Assembly: GCF_029392815.1 (NCBI RefSeq)
Contig: NZ_CP113942.1
Coordinates: forward strand, 1,426,001 to 1,490,000
Length of the DNA: 64,000 nucleotides
Direction of reading: 5' to 3'
From: Bifidobacterium sp. ESL0682
GTDB lineage: Bacteria; Actinomycetota; Actinomycetes; Actinomycetales; Bifidobacteriaceae
Shown here: piece by piece, positions 29,445-42,200 of the stretch
Numbering within the stretch: position 1 is the stretch's first letter
Layout: each line of letters starts with the position of its first letter
Made by a program: the position numbers and the translations under genes
The notes under the pieces: model-generated
Told to the model about the DNA's origin: nothing
Seen by the model: only the letters and a program-made list of their open reading frames with translations
The model's database searches: none

Positions 29445-29747
29445 ATCCGCTCCCTGCTCGATTCATCACCGTCGACGAAGCCGGAACTCATATTCCGTCG
29501 GCCTTCGCCGATTGACGTACGTTCGCTTTCGCATGACCTATACGTCTTGTTACTGGTGACACTATACGCGTCAGAATCTCTGCCTCAGTTGGGTTTTACG
29601 ACTCAGAGCCGAAGACCAAGCAGGTCGCACAATATTGTGTATTTCATTTTTCTTTGACACTAAAACCGACAATCTTTTCCATTGTCAACAAGCGCCATGA
29701 ATGGCAGTACTAAAAAGCCAGAATCCTTTGGTTCCAACGATTTCCTG
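29445..29747. other. Intergenic region between the CDF and AEC genes (303 bp)
   Basis: No gene, tRNA or strong hairpin is visible. On the minus strand TATAGT (near 29568) could be a -10 element for the CDF gene. A short GACAAT/ATTGTC stem (29670-29688) lies just downstream of the AEC gene. Confidence 0.4.
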
Positions 29748-30683
29748 CTACTGCAACAGCAGCATTGCGCAACTCAGGGTGACGAACGAAAGAATCGTAC
29801 TCAAGAATTGCGTCGAAGCCATCTCCGACTCGTGGATGCCGTAATCGATGGCCAGATTCGTAGGCAAGGTGGCAGTAGGAATGGCCATGGTAATCACGAC
29901 AATGCGAGTCAAATCGCTTGGCATGCCAGTGGCAGCCATCAACGCCCAGATAATAGCCGGGTAAGCGATGTTCTTCAGGCCCACGGTGAGCCAGACGTGC
30001 GGGCTGAAGGAAATCTTACGAGTAACGAGCACGATGCCAGTGGCAAACATCGCGACACCGCCAGCGGTCTTGCCCAGTACAGTGAACGTCGGCTCAAGCA
30101 CGCTAGGCATTGACCAACCACAGATGGAAAGAATGAAGCCTAGGAACGCTGCAAGCACCAACGGCTTGGTGAGCCCTTTGACTAGTCGCTTGCCCACCGA
30201 AATCTTCGGGCCGCCCTCCTTGTTGACGTCCGCGGCAAGCGCCTCGTAGACGAACGGAACCAGAATCACATTGATGATGAGGCTGGCGATGCCAATATCG
30301 ATGGCGCTGACAGTCTCGTCGAAGAAGAGCGGCAGCACCGCGGAACCAATGAACGGAATGGAGGGATCAGCCACCGAAAGCGCACGCAGCGAGGAGAGCC
30401 CGCTTTCGTTTTTGACGATCTTCCAGTAGATGAAATACAACACGAAATAGGAAACGAGCATCGCGCCGAGCATCCACAGGGCCAACGGGATGTCTTCAAC
30501 AATCAATTGGCGTTTGGTGCCCCAGATACCACCGAAAACGTGCATGGGCAGAGCGTAATTCATCACGAATTTGATGAGCCTGCTGCTGTCAGTGCTATCG
30601 AAATCCCCGCGCTTTGCAGCGAACGCGCCAAGCAGCATGGTAACAAGTATCGGCAACAGCGCAAATATGACAGTTTTCAGCAT
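29748..30683 (-). CDS. AEC-family transporter (auxin efflux carrier type, possible organic acid permease)
   Basis: A 311-residue polytopic membrane protein with about ten helices in two five-helix halves. It opens with MLKTVIFALLPILVTMLLG and contains the Asn-rich core motif FVMNYALPMHVFGG in the first half, the GKTAGGVAMFATG segment in the second, and ends TQFLSTILSFVTLSCAMLLLQ. Bacterial members include malate and other dicarboxylate permeases. The neighbouring ldh is suggestive of organic acid transport, but no substrate can be assigned. Start ATG at 30681-30683. Confidence 0.85.
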   Translation of the reverse strand: MLKTVIFALLPILVTMLLGAFAAKRGDFDSTDSSRLIKFVMNYALPMHVFGGIWGTKRQLIVEDIPLALWMLGAMLVSYFVLYFIYWKIVKNESGLSSLRALSVADPSIPFIGSAVLPLFFDETVSAIDIGIASLIINVILVPFVYEALAADVNKEGGPKISVGKRLVKGLTKPLVLAAFLGFILSICGWSMPSVLEPTFTVLGKTAGGVAMFATGIVLVTRKISFSPHVWLTVGLKNIAYPAIIWALMAATGMPSDLTRIVVITMAIPTATLPTNLAIDYGIHESEMASTQFLSTILSFVTLSCAMLLLQ

Positions 30684-30955
30684 AATCCACCCAATCTCTC
30701 ACACGCCTCCCGATAAACGTCTCAACGCACATCATTGAACAGCGACACCGCACGTAAGACGTTCTGGCGTGAATTAGGGCTACTGTACACGACGAATATT
30801 TTCTTGATGTTTCTGTCTCAACCAACGGACAACAGAAATGACAGCGGAAATTATCGATCAAACACCCGCTGAAATCACGAATGCCGCCCCTGCCTCGCAG
30901 AAGACAGAAGCGGCATTACGCGTATCGTTATCGCTGAACGATCAACAGCCGAGCA

Positions 30956-32358
<1,403 letters not shown>

Positions 32359-33906
32359 TCAGTCGATTGCCTGATCCATCACCTGGGCCGCCAGACGCGA
32401 ATCGACATCCGCCTGCAACGCAACGCCGTCGGCGCGGTAATCCTCCTGCTCCACCTTGCCGTATTCGCGCACACGGGAGAGCAGGGCCCCAGCCTCATCG
32501 GTATATGGCAGCAGCGCTTCGACGTGGACTTGCGGAACAGGCAACGTCTGCTCCACCTTCTTGCGCAAATCGTCCAAACCGCTTTGATCGGCCGCGGAGA
32601 CGATAAGGGCATCGGGACGGATGTTATGCAGACGGTCAAGCGTACCCTGATCGACCTGGTCGGCCTTGTTGAAGACGAGGATGTGCGGAATATCAGAAGC
32701 ACCTTCGATACCGGCCAACACGTCGTTGACCGCCTCGATCTGGGCGAACGGATCGGTGGTGGAAGCGTCGACGACGTGCAGAATAACGTCGGCCTCACCG
32801 ATTTCCTCGAGAGTGGATTTGAAGGCTTCAACCAGCTGCGTGGGCAGACGTCGCACGAAACCGACCGTATCGACGTAGGCATAAAGGCGTCCGTCGGCAG
32901 CTTTGGCGCGGCGAACCGCGGTATCGAGCGTGGCGAACAACGCGTTGCCGACCAACTCACCGGAGTTCGTCAGACGATTGACTAGCGAGGATTTTCCGGC
33001 GTTCGTATAGCCGACCACGGCAACGGTAGGCAGGCCATAGCGATGGCGAGAGCCACGTTTGACCGCTCGTGCCGGGGCCATGGCGCGAATCTGCTTCTTG
33101 AGGCGAGCGATACGGGTGCGGATGACTCGACGATCCAACTCGATCTGCGTCTCGCCCGGTCCACGGGAGCCGATGCCGCCGTTGACACCTGCAGCCTGGC
33201 CGCCGGCCTGACGAGAAAGCGAACCACCCCAGCCACGAAGCCTCGGCAGCATATATTCCAGCTGCGCCAGCTCCACCTGAGCCTTGCCTTCGCGGCTGGT
33301 GGCGTGCTGGGCGAAGATGTCGAGAATGACGGCGGTGCGGTCAACCACCTTGACCTTGGTGGCATCCTCAAGCGCACGGCGCTGACTCGGGGCCAAGTCG
33401 CCGTCGACGATGATGGTATCAGCCTCGCATTGCGCCACGATTCCAGCGATTTCCTTGGCCTTGCCTCGGCCGACGTAAGTGGCGGCGTCAGGCTTCAGAC
33501 GATGCTGCAATACACCGTCGCAGACCACGGCACCAGCCGTATGTGCGAGTGCCGCAAGCTCTCGCAGAGATTCCTCAGCCTGCTCGATGGTGGTGTCGAC
33601 GTTCGACCACACCCCCACCAACACGACGCGTTCGAGGCGCACCTTGCGGTATTCGACGTCGGTCTCGTCCTGCATCTCGCCCAAGCCAGTGACATGCTTG
33701 AGCTCGTTGCGTGACTCTCGCTCGCTCCATTCCTCGGCCCCGGGAGCGCGGCCATCGCTGGTCTCCTGCAAAATGTCGGACTGCCGTCCCAACACTTCGT
33801 TCTGCTCGTCACGCTCACCATGCTCAGCTTGAACGCCCTTACGCCCGTCGTTTGTTGCCAATAAATCAACCTTTCGCTGGTCAATACTCTTTCTAGAACC
33901 AAGCAT
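32359..33906 (-). CDS. hflX: Ribosome-associated GTPase HflX
   Basis: GTPase that binds the 50S subunit and splits stalled ribosomes. It is 515 residues from ATG 33904-33906. The HflX N-terminal domain includes DAATYVGRGKAKEI and DGDLAPSQRRALED, with the Gly-rich RGPGETQIELDRR before a linker helix. The G domain has G1 GYTNAGKSS (near residue 300), G2 FATLDTAVRRA, G3 DTVGFVRRLP, and G4 NKAD. The start is uncertain: no ribosome site precedes the ATG, while TTG 33861 has AAAGG 8 nt upstream and would drop 15 residues. It has a long hydrophilic N-terminal extension of about 85 residues. Confidence 0.92.
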   Translation of the reverse strand: MLGSRKSIDQRKVDLLATNDGRKGVQAEHGERDEQNEVLGRQSDILQETSDGRAPGAEEWSERESRNELKHVTGLGEMQDETDVEYRKVRLERVVLVGVWSNVDTTIEQAEESLRELAALAHTAGAVVCDGVLQHRLKPDAATYVGRGKAKEIAGIVAQCEADTIIVDGDLAPSQRRALEDATKVKVVDRTAVILDIFAQHATSREGKAQVELAQLEYMLPRLRGWGGSLSRQAGGQAAGVNGGIGSRGPGETQIELDRRVIRTRIARLKKQIRAMAPARAVKRGSRHRYGLPTVAVVGYTNAGKSSLVNRLTNSGELVGNALFATLDTAVRRAKAADGRLYAYVDTVGFVRRLPTQLVEAFKSTLEEIGEADVILHVVDASTTDPFAQIEAVNDVLAGIEGASDIPHILVFNKADQVDQGTLDRLHNIRPDALIVSAADQSGLDDLRKKVEQTLPVPQVHVEALLPYTDEAGALLSRVREYGKVEQEDYRADGVALQADVDSRLAAQVMDQAID

Positions 33907-34010
33907 ATTCGGTGCGGTGAACTCGTTTCACTGTTCTGGTATGCCACTAAGATTGAAAACCTATTATTGTGGCACAGCGAAGGCTGAAAGAAATCGAAAT
34001 CTGACGGGGC

Positions 34011-34670
34011 ATGATGAGCGAAACAGCGGAAAAACAGCAGAAGAGAACGGACGCCGAGCATCAATCGGCAGAACAGTATTTTTCGGCGGAACCGACCTCA
34101 CGCGACGTGCGGCGGAATCTGCACGTTACTTTGCGCGGGCACGATGTGAATGTTGAAGTCTCGAATGGGGTGTTTTCAGGGCATCGGCTCGACTTGGGCA
34201 CTTCCGTTTTGCTGCGGCACGCTCCACAGACCCCGGAAAACGGGACTTTTCTTGACATTGGGTGTGGCTGGGGGCCCATTGCGCTCTCGCTGGGAATGGA
34301 GTCGCCTAAGGCCGATATTTGGGCGCTCGACGTCAACGAACGCGCGTTGGAACTGACAACAGCGAATGCCGGAAAACTCGGGCTGGGCGAACGCATTCAC
34401 GCGGTGAAAGCCGCGGATATACCGACAGACATGAGCTTTGACCTGATCTGGTCGAACCCGCCGATTCGCGTGGGCAAGGATGAACTGCATGCACTGCTGA
34501 TGACCTGGCTTCCCCGACTGAGCGCCAACGGATACGCCTATCTGGTCGTGCAGAAAAACCTTGGCAGTGATTCGCTGATCAAGTGGCTATCGACGACGCT
34601 CGGCGACGATTATCAGGTATCAAAATACGCGAGTTCCAAAGGCTATCGCGTCATCGAAGTAAAGCACTGA
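34011..34670 (+). CDS. RsmC-like SAM-dependent methyltransferase
   Basis: A 219-residue class I methyltransferase of the 'MTS' (methyltransferase small) group. SAM-binding motif I is FLDIGCGWGPIALSL (near 80-94) and the catalytic N-P-P-Y-like motif is WSNPPIRVGK, with Ile replacing Tyr. This pattern is typical of base-amino methyltransferases such as RsmC, which makes m2G1207 in 16S rRNA. It lacks the N-terminal RsmC half, so it is a single-domain relative. ATGATG at 34011 follows GGGG. Divergent from hflX by about 100 bp. Confidence 0.82.
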   Translation: MMSETAEKQQKRTDAEHQSAEQYFSAEPTSRDVRRNLHVTLRGHDVNVEVSNGVFSGHRLDLGTSVLLRHAPQTPENGTFLDIGCGWGPIALSLGMESPKADIWALDVNERALELTTANAGKLGLGERIHAVKAADIPTDMSFDLIWSNPPIRVGKDELHALLMTWLPRLSANGYAYLVVQKNLGSDSLIKWLSTTLGDDYQVSKYASSKGYRVIEVKH

Positions 34671-34755
34671 CAAATTCGTACATCCAAACGGAACACGTAA
34701 AACAAGACCTGCGGAACTCCGCTCATTATCTATAAATAGACCATTTGGGTGTGCG

Positions 34756-34761
34756 TACAAT
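34756..34761 (+). promoter_or_regulatory. Possible -10 element for hrpA
   Basis: TACAAT, 5 of 6 matches to TATAAT, ends 10 bp before the chosen hrpA ATG at 34772, so the message would have a very short leader. No clear -35 is seen. Confidence 0.3.
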
Positions 34762-34771
34762 AGAGAAACAC

Positions 34772-37700
34772 ATGAAATACCATTATCCTTCGGACCTGCC
34801 TGTCAGCGCCGCGCGCGACGAAATCCAGCACGCCGTACGCGATTCGCAGGTCGTCATCGTCTCCGGCCAGACCGGTTCGGGCAAGACCACCCAGATTCCG
34901 AAAATGCTTCTGGAAATGGGCCGCGGCACCCACGGCCATCAGATCGTGCACACCCAGCCGCGTCGTTTGGCCGCACGAACCGTAGCCGAACGCCTTTGCG
35001 ACGAAATGGACGTGAAACTCGGCGAGGAAATCGGCTATCAGGTGCGCTTCACGGACGAAAGTTCGCCGAAAACCAGATTGCGCATTGTCACCGACGGTAT
35101 TTTGCTCGCCCAGATCCAGCATGATCCGCGACTTTCGCGCTACGACACCATCATCATCGACGAGGCGCATGAGCGCAGCCTCAACAACATGATTTTCTGC
35201 TCGGCTATCTGACCGCACTACTGCCCAAACGCCGTGACCTCAAGCTCATCATCACCTCGGCCACCATCGATTCGGTGAAGTTCAAGGAGCATTTCGAGGA
35301 TGCGCTGCATACGAAGGTGCCCGTCATCGAAGTTTCCGGGCGAACATACCCTGTGCAAATCGTCTACGAACCACTGGGCGGCATGCCCGCGCTGATGCGG
35401 CATGTACCAGGCTTCGCGGACGGCTCCTTGCCTGATCAAAATGGCGAGATTCCGGGAGCCGACAGCAGCAATAGTGACGGCAACTTCGGCAACACCGGTA
35501 GCGAGGACATGCCACGCGCCGTGGCGAGAGCCTGCGCCGAACTGGTCATCCACTCCTCTCATGACCGCGGTCCACGCGATATTCTGGTCTTCGCTTCCGG
35601 CGAGCGCGACATCCATGAATACGAGGATGCCATCCGCCACCACTTCGGCCCCCGCGCCGCCGATATGCGCCGGCCGGACGCACTGGAAATCGCGTGCCGC
35701 TATACGCCCGCCTCTCCTCCAAAGAGCAGCATCGCGTCTTCGAGCACCATTCTCACCAGCGCATCGTCATCGCCACCAACGTGGCCGAGACCTCGCTGAC
35801 CGTACCCGGCATCCGTTATGTGGTCGATCCCGGCGAGGCCCGTATCTCGCGTTATTCCAAGTCCGCCAAGGTGCAGCGCCTGCCGATCGAGGCCATCAGC
35901 CAGGCCAGCGCCGATCAGCGCTCGGGCCGTTGCGGGCGTATCGCCGACGGCATCGCCATCCGCCTCTATTCCAAGGACGACTACGAATCTCGCCCACGCT
36001 TCACCGAGCCTGAGATCCTGCGTACCTCGTTGGGCGCAGTGGTGCTGCACATGCTTTCAGTGGGCGTGGCCCGCACGGCCGACGACGTGACCCATTTCGG
36101 CTTCATTGACCCACCCGACACCCGTTCCGTCTCCGACGGCTTCAACGAACTGACCGAGCTCAAGGCCATCGCTCGCAAGCACGGCGAAGTGCGGCTGACC
36201 CACACCGGCCGTCAGCTTTCGCGCATTCCCATCGATATCCGCTTGGGCCGCATGATTCTCGAAGCGGCGCAGAAATCTACACCCAACACGTTGGCCGCGG
36301 TACTGGTCATCGTCGCCTTCCTCAGCCTGCAGGACCCACGAGAACGACCCGACGCGATTCGCGCCGAAGCCGACCGCGTCCACAACCGTTACGCCGACGA
36401 GACCAGCGACTTCCTGACCGCCCTGAACATGTGGGACCATATCTTCGGCCCCGACGAAGGCAACGACGGCAACCACACCGGCAACGCCAAGTTGCGTAAG
36501 ATCTGCAAATCCGAATACTTCAGCTTCATTCGGCTGCGGCAATGGCGCGATTTGGTCTCGCAGTTGCGGCAGATGTGCAAGCAGATGCATTTCAAGGTCG
36601 GCAAGCCCGCCCCAATCTCTCGTCCGGCGCCTGAAATTCTGATGCTGCCCATCAACCAACAGGCGGCACATTCGTTGTGCTGCTCGTGGGATTCGCAGGG
36701 CATCCACTCCTCCATGCTTGCCGGTCTGCTCTCGATGATGGGCATGCAAGTGGTGCGCGAGCCCAAGGCCTCTGATTTCTCCGGGCTCAAAGGTGCAGCA
36801 AAAGCGCGAGCCATGAAACGTGCTGCCAAACAGTCGAAGAACGAGTACCAAGGCGCGCGCGGCACACGCTTCGCCCTCTTCCCCGCCTCATCGGTGTCCA
36901 AATCGACCCCGCCTTGGGTGATGTCGACCGACTTGACCGAGACCTCGCGCCTTTGGGCCCGCTATTCCGCCGCCATCGACCCGGCATGGGCCGAACCGTT
37001 GGCCGGCAATCTCACCCGTGTCACCTACGCCGAGCCGCATTGGTCGGGTTCACGAGGCAGTGCCATCGCCAGCTCGAAAGTACTGCTCTACGGCTTGCCG
37101 ATTGTGCAGAATCGCCAGGTACAATGGGGGCGCATCAATCCTCCCGAAGCCCGCGATTTCTTGATTCGCCAAGGCTTGGTCGAAGGCGATATCCAGCAAC
37201 GCTTCTCCTACGACGATTTCATCGAAGCCAACCGCGACATTCTGCTCGATGCGGTGGATGACACCAACCGCACCCGCCAGATCTCCGATAGCGTCAGCGA
37301 CGAAGACCTCTTCGACTTCTACAATGCCGTCATCCCTCAAGACGTCACCAGCGTCGCCGATCTCGGCAAATGGGTCAAGTCCATCCACGTCGAACAGCCG
37401 CATCTGCTCGATTTCGACCCGGACAAGGTCGAACGCCTCCAGTCACACGAATCCGTGAATTTGCGCGATTATCCCAATCAGTGGCATACGCTGGGCACCG
37501 ACGGCACCCCGATCGATCTGCGCCTGAGCTATATCTACAATCCGAGCGACCCTACCGATGGCGTGACGGTGCATATCCCTATCAAAGCCTTGTCCCGCCT
37601 GACTCCAGAACAGTTCACATGGAACGTTCCAGGGCTGCTGGACGAGCTGATTCTTGGCTACATCAAGTCGTTGCCGAAATCGCTACGCGTCCAGTTCGTG

Positions 37701-39014
37701 CCTGCTCCCGACACCGCCCGCACCATCCGCGCCGCCATTGACGCTCGCTACCCCGACCTACCCGGTTCGGGCTCTGAAGGCAAACCGAACCTGCCGCCGG
37801 TCGACGAGGCAACCGGCACCGCACGCTGGCCCGACTTCGCCCACACCTTCACCTACGCCGCCATCACCAGCGTCAACGCGACCATCCATCCCGAGGATTT
37901 CAACAGCAGCCAGCTCGACAAGCTCTCCTCATATCTGCGCGTGACGTTCAGCGTCGAGGAGCCACTGCCGCCGGCACCCGGCAAAGGCCGACATGGCAAC
38001 AAACGAAACGGCAAAGGCAACCACATTGGCACAGCCAACGCCAATCCCAACGCCAGCAATGCCACCAGCAACCCGACCATCATCGACGACGCAACCTTCC
38101 GCGCCCAACGCCACGGCAAAGCCCAGCGGTATCGGGTACTCGGAACCGGCAAATCGCTGGTCGAACTGCAGCGCAAGTTTGCTCACGAAGCCCAGGCCAG
38201 CGCCCGCAAGACCGTGGAGCGCCAAGCTAGCAAGGCCAAGTCGCAAGGCAAGGTAGTCGCACAGGCGAACCTTTTGAACAAAGCTGGCGCCACCACGGTC
38301 TCCCGCGCCGAGATGCTTTGGCAGGCAGCATACGAGAAGCTGAAGCTTCCCGAGGACCGCATCTCGTCCCGCTGGCTGGGCAGCGAGGCACTGATGCTGG
38401 CCAGCGCGCCGTACAAGTCCACAAAACTCTTGGTCGATGACCTTGAGCTGGCAGCCGTCAAGCGCTTGCTGCCCCATATCGACAAGCTTGCTGACGACAC
38501 CGCGTTGGCAGAGGCCGTGAGCGGAGTGACGCAGACCTTCGAAGACACGGTTTACGCCGTGGCCCACGATGTCATCACGATCCTCAAACGCTACGCTGCC
38601 GTTGATTCCGTGGTAGGCGGCAAGGCCGATCTCACGATGCTGGCCGTGCTGCAATCGGTGCGCGAACATATCGCCACGCTCGTCTACCCCGGTTTCATAG
38701 GCGCGACACCGCCCGAAGCACTGCCGAACATCGAACGCTACCTCCACGCCGACCTGATGCGTCTGGAAAAGGCCAAGGCCGACAAAAATCGCGACGTACG
38801 TTGGGCGTGGGAGGCCGACGAGGCCAAGGATCTGGTCACCAGAGCTCAGGAAAAGCTCAAAGCCGAACCCGCCGGCCCACGTCGTGAACAATTCGGCAAG
38901 CAAGTAGAACAGGCCCGCTGGATGCTCGAGGAATTCTACGTCTCACTGTGGGCGCAGGAACTCGGCACCAAGTCCCCCGCCAGTCTCAAGCGCATTCGTA
39001 AGTTGTTGGCATAA
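34772..39014 (+). CDS. hrpA: ATP-dependent RNA helicase HrpA, two frameshifts in this sequence
   Basis: Large DEAH-box helicase involved in RNA processing and collided-ribosome rescue. The composite product is about 1,415 residues (E. coli about 1,300). Motif I is GQTGSGKTTQIP, Ia TQPRRLAA, II DEAH, III SAT (IITSATIDS), V NVAETSLTVPGIRYVVD, and VI QRSGRCGR, followed by the HrpA-specific C-terminal region with DUF3418-like sequence. The frame shifts by -1 at about 35188-35195 (SLNN then DFLLGYLTALLP) and at about 35690-35694 (ALEI then VPLYARLSSKEQ). A low-complexity insertion near 37970-38075 (Gly/Lys/Asn/Ala) is odd. ATG 34772 is chosen; an in-frame TTG at 34745 lies upstream. Confidence 0.92.
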
Positions 39015-39271
39015 CCAAGATAAGACGCACAGTCTTACCAACTATCAACGTTTCATAGCGGTAAACAGCGATCAAGCCGGAAAGATTTATGAGACAGGTG
39101 CGTGACCGGGAACTGAAGGCCGAATCAAGGAACTCTGCCTGACGATATTGTCATTCCCGTCATGTGCTCTCAGGAATTGGACACTTCGGCGTTTTGTACT
39201 ACGAAAGCTGTATCATTGATGACGGTTTATCAGCAGTGCGCCCGTCGGCGCACCGCTCACATTTTCACGAA

Positions 39272-42200
39272 ATGGGTTTGGTCATGGGTATTTTACGCAG
39301 TATTCTCGCATTCGCACTATGCATTACAAATTCAGCAATTATCGCCCCCCGCAAATCTAAACCCCTCCCCAACAGCACAATCATCCAGCAGCGCCACTAG
39401 CGCGCAGGCCCCCAGCCAATCCCCGGCACAACCGGACAGCACCGTCGCCGCCCGCACACACGAAACCGTCTCCGTCTCCCAGGTCACCACCGACCCGGGC
39501 AAGACCACCACCCGGCAGCAACCCCAATCCGCGTCACAACCGCAGACGCAATCCCAGACACAGCAATCACAGTCGACCACACTGAGACAGGGCACTTCGA
39601 CTCTTCAGAACGGCCAGCAGCCAACATCTACAGGGCAGGGGTTATCTAAAACACAGGCTCTGCAGGCACCGACCTCCCCGGTCAGCCCGAAGTCGCCCTC
39701 CACACCGTCTCTCCAACCGCGTTCCGGCGCGGACCAGTCGCAGCAATCTGGCATAAGCCCACGGAGCAGCAGCCAGATGAGCAGCTGCTACAACACCAGC
39801 TGGGCCGACTGGGGCCCGCCCGCCTCGGGCGTGCCCTACATCCCCGGCCGCGATACCGGCACCGTCCGCTGGCGCATCACCAAGGACGACTCCGGTATAA
39901 ACGCCGATTATTGGCCAACCTGCACCCTGCACCTCACCGGCGGCACCAGCCCGGACTTCAGGCCTTCCTACGGCACCGCGAGCTATCCATGGCCCACCGG
40001 ACGCTACACCTATAACAACAGCGACTCCCCCATCGACAAGATCTCCGTCGAGGGCAACCTCACCCTCTATTCCACCGGGAACATGGCTCAGGGGGCAGGC
40101 CCGTTCAACGTCGGCCTCGACAGAAACAACCGGATGCTCGTCTCCAAGCACGGCAACCCGTTCCACCTCGCAGGTACCGCCGCGAGTAACCTCTTCGGCC
40201 CTGCCAACGGCCAGAGTAGCCTCATTGTCACCAACAGCAGCGAGATGACCACCCCGAGCGACCCCAGCTACTTCGAGGTGAACGACTGGGATCTCAGCCA
40301 GGCCACCAACATGGATTCGATGTTCGGCCTGAACATCGAAAGTTTCAAAGGCGACGCATTCTCCAACTGGAATGTCAGCAACGTCACCAGCGCGAACAAC
40401 ATGTTCGTGGGCGGATCACGCCTGGGCAGCAACGGCATCTTCGACATCAGCAACTGGAACACCAGGCGCATGACCAACCAAGCGGCAGGCCTCACGGAAC
40501 TGAGCCGCTACGTAGGCGTGGTCCTTGGACCGGACACCGTCCTCGCAGCCAACGCTTTCCCCACTTCCAACGCCAACGTTTGGTACCGTGTCGACCAGAG
40601 CCAGCTCACCCGTATAGGCAACTCCCAGGCCCTCGCCGACTACACCAGTTCCAGCCGCATCTATCATCCCACGCTTTTCACCTGGAGTGCTCTGGGCAGC
40701 ATGTGGGTGTTTCCCGACTACAACGGCGGGCAGGGACACGTGACTCCCTACAGGGCCGGCCTCAACTGCATGCCTAACTGCAGCACCAGCCGCCTCAACT
40801 CGGTCAGCATCAGAGTGCCCGATTCCTCCACGGTCACGAAGGCCGGCAGCTTGCTCACCGGATGGTACCTGTATTCCAGCTCGCTCTACTACGACAACAA
40901 CGGCCGTTACACCTTCACCGGCCCCAAAGACCAATACGGCAACCAAAGCTATTACCAGTCCAGTTACAACTACTTCGGCATCGCAGACAATGATTACGAC
41001 ACCGCCACCGTCACCGCGCAGTGGCAGACCATCCCGGTCCCATCGATCACGTCGACCACCTACCAGAACGACGGCACCGGCACCGTATCAGGCACCGCCT
41101 CAAGCTCGCCTCCGGCGACTACCTCGAGGTCTGCGCCAAACCCTATGGCAGCGGCGACAGCAGCTACCAATGCACCAACCCCGGCATCGCCTCCGACGGC
41201 ACCTGGACCACCACCCTGCCCGCCAGCTGGCTCACCGGCACCAACCGGTTCACCGTCCGCGCCCGCCTGTCCACCTACGACAAATGGCACAGCAGCCGCG
41301 CCTGGTCCAACCCTTCCACCGCCACTCTCGTCGTGCCCCCGCCGACCCTGCGCCTGCAACCCAACACCACCGCCGGCGGCCAGGGCAACGCCACCGACAT
41401 CACCGGCACCCCCGCCAGCAACGGCTACGCCAGCATCGCCATCGGCCACGACCCGACGTACTACTACACCAACACCAACAGCCACGCCACCTCGACCGGC
41501 TGGTCCACCACCCCGTACGGCCTCGACGCCGCCGGAGCCACCAACGCCAACAGCAGCCAGGGGCCCTACAGCGTCCGTGACCACACCGTCACCACCCTGT
41601 ACCCGGTGTGGCAGACCGTCAAGCAGCCGACGTTCGCCTCCGCCACACGCCAGTCCGACCACACGCTCACCGTCACCGGCACGGCCAGGCCTCTGGCCGC
41701 GGGCGACACGGTCGAGGTGTGCTCCAGCACCGCCGGCACGGCCGCATGGTCCAACTGCAGGACCATCACGTTCGACGGCACCACCCCCGACGGGCAGGCC
41801 AGCCAGCCCTGGACCGTCACCGGCATACCCACCACCAGCGATTCCTACTACTGGCTGCGCATCCGCCTGGGCCACCAGAGCGAACACGGCACCACCTGGA
41901 GCACCGAACAATACGCCGCCGGGCCCCAATCGGCCATCACCTACCATGCCAACACCGCGCAGGGCGGCCGGGGCGACGACCAGACCGTCACCGCAACACC
42001 CAGCGCCGCCACCGGCCTGTCCACGACCACCACGCCCAAACCCGACACCATGGGCGGCACGGAAGGCTACACCAACACGGACCCCCACAAGGTCTTCGAC
42101 GGATGGAACACCGACCAGAACGCCACGACCGGCGACCCCGCCCTGAACCCCGGGCGTCCGGCCTCCACGCCCGGCGGGCCGACGGACCGCTACGCCATCT

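Noticed and set aside
39021-39037. TAAGAC/GTCTTA hairpin after hrpA as a terminator
   Set aside because: Only 6 bp of stem and no T-run; too weak to call.
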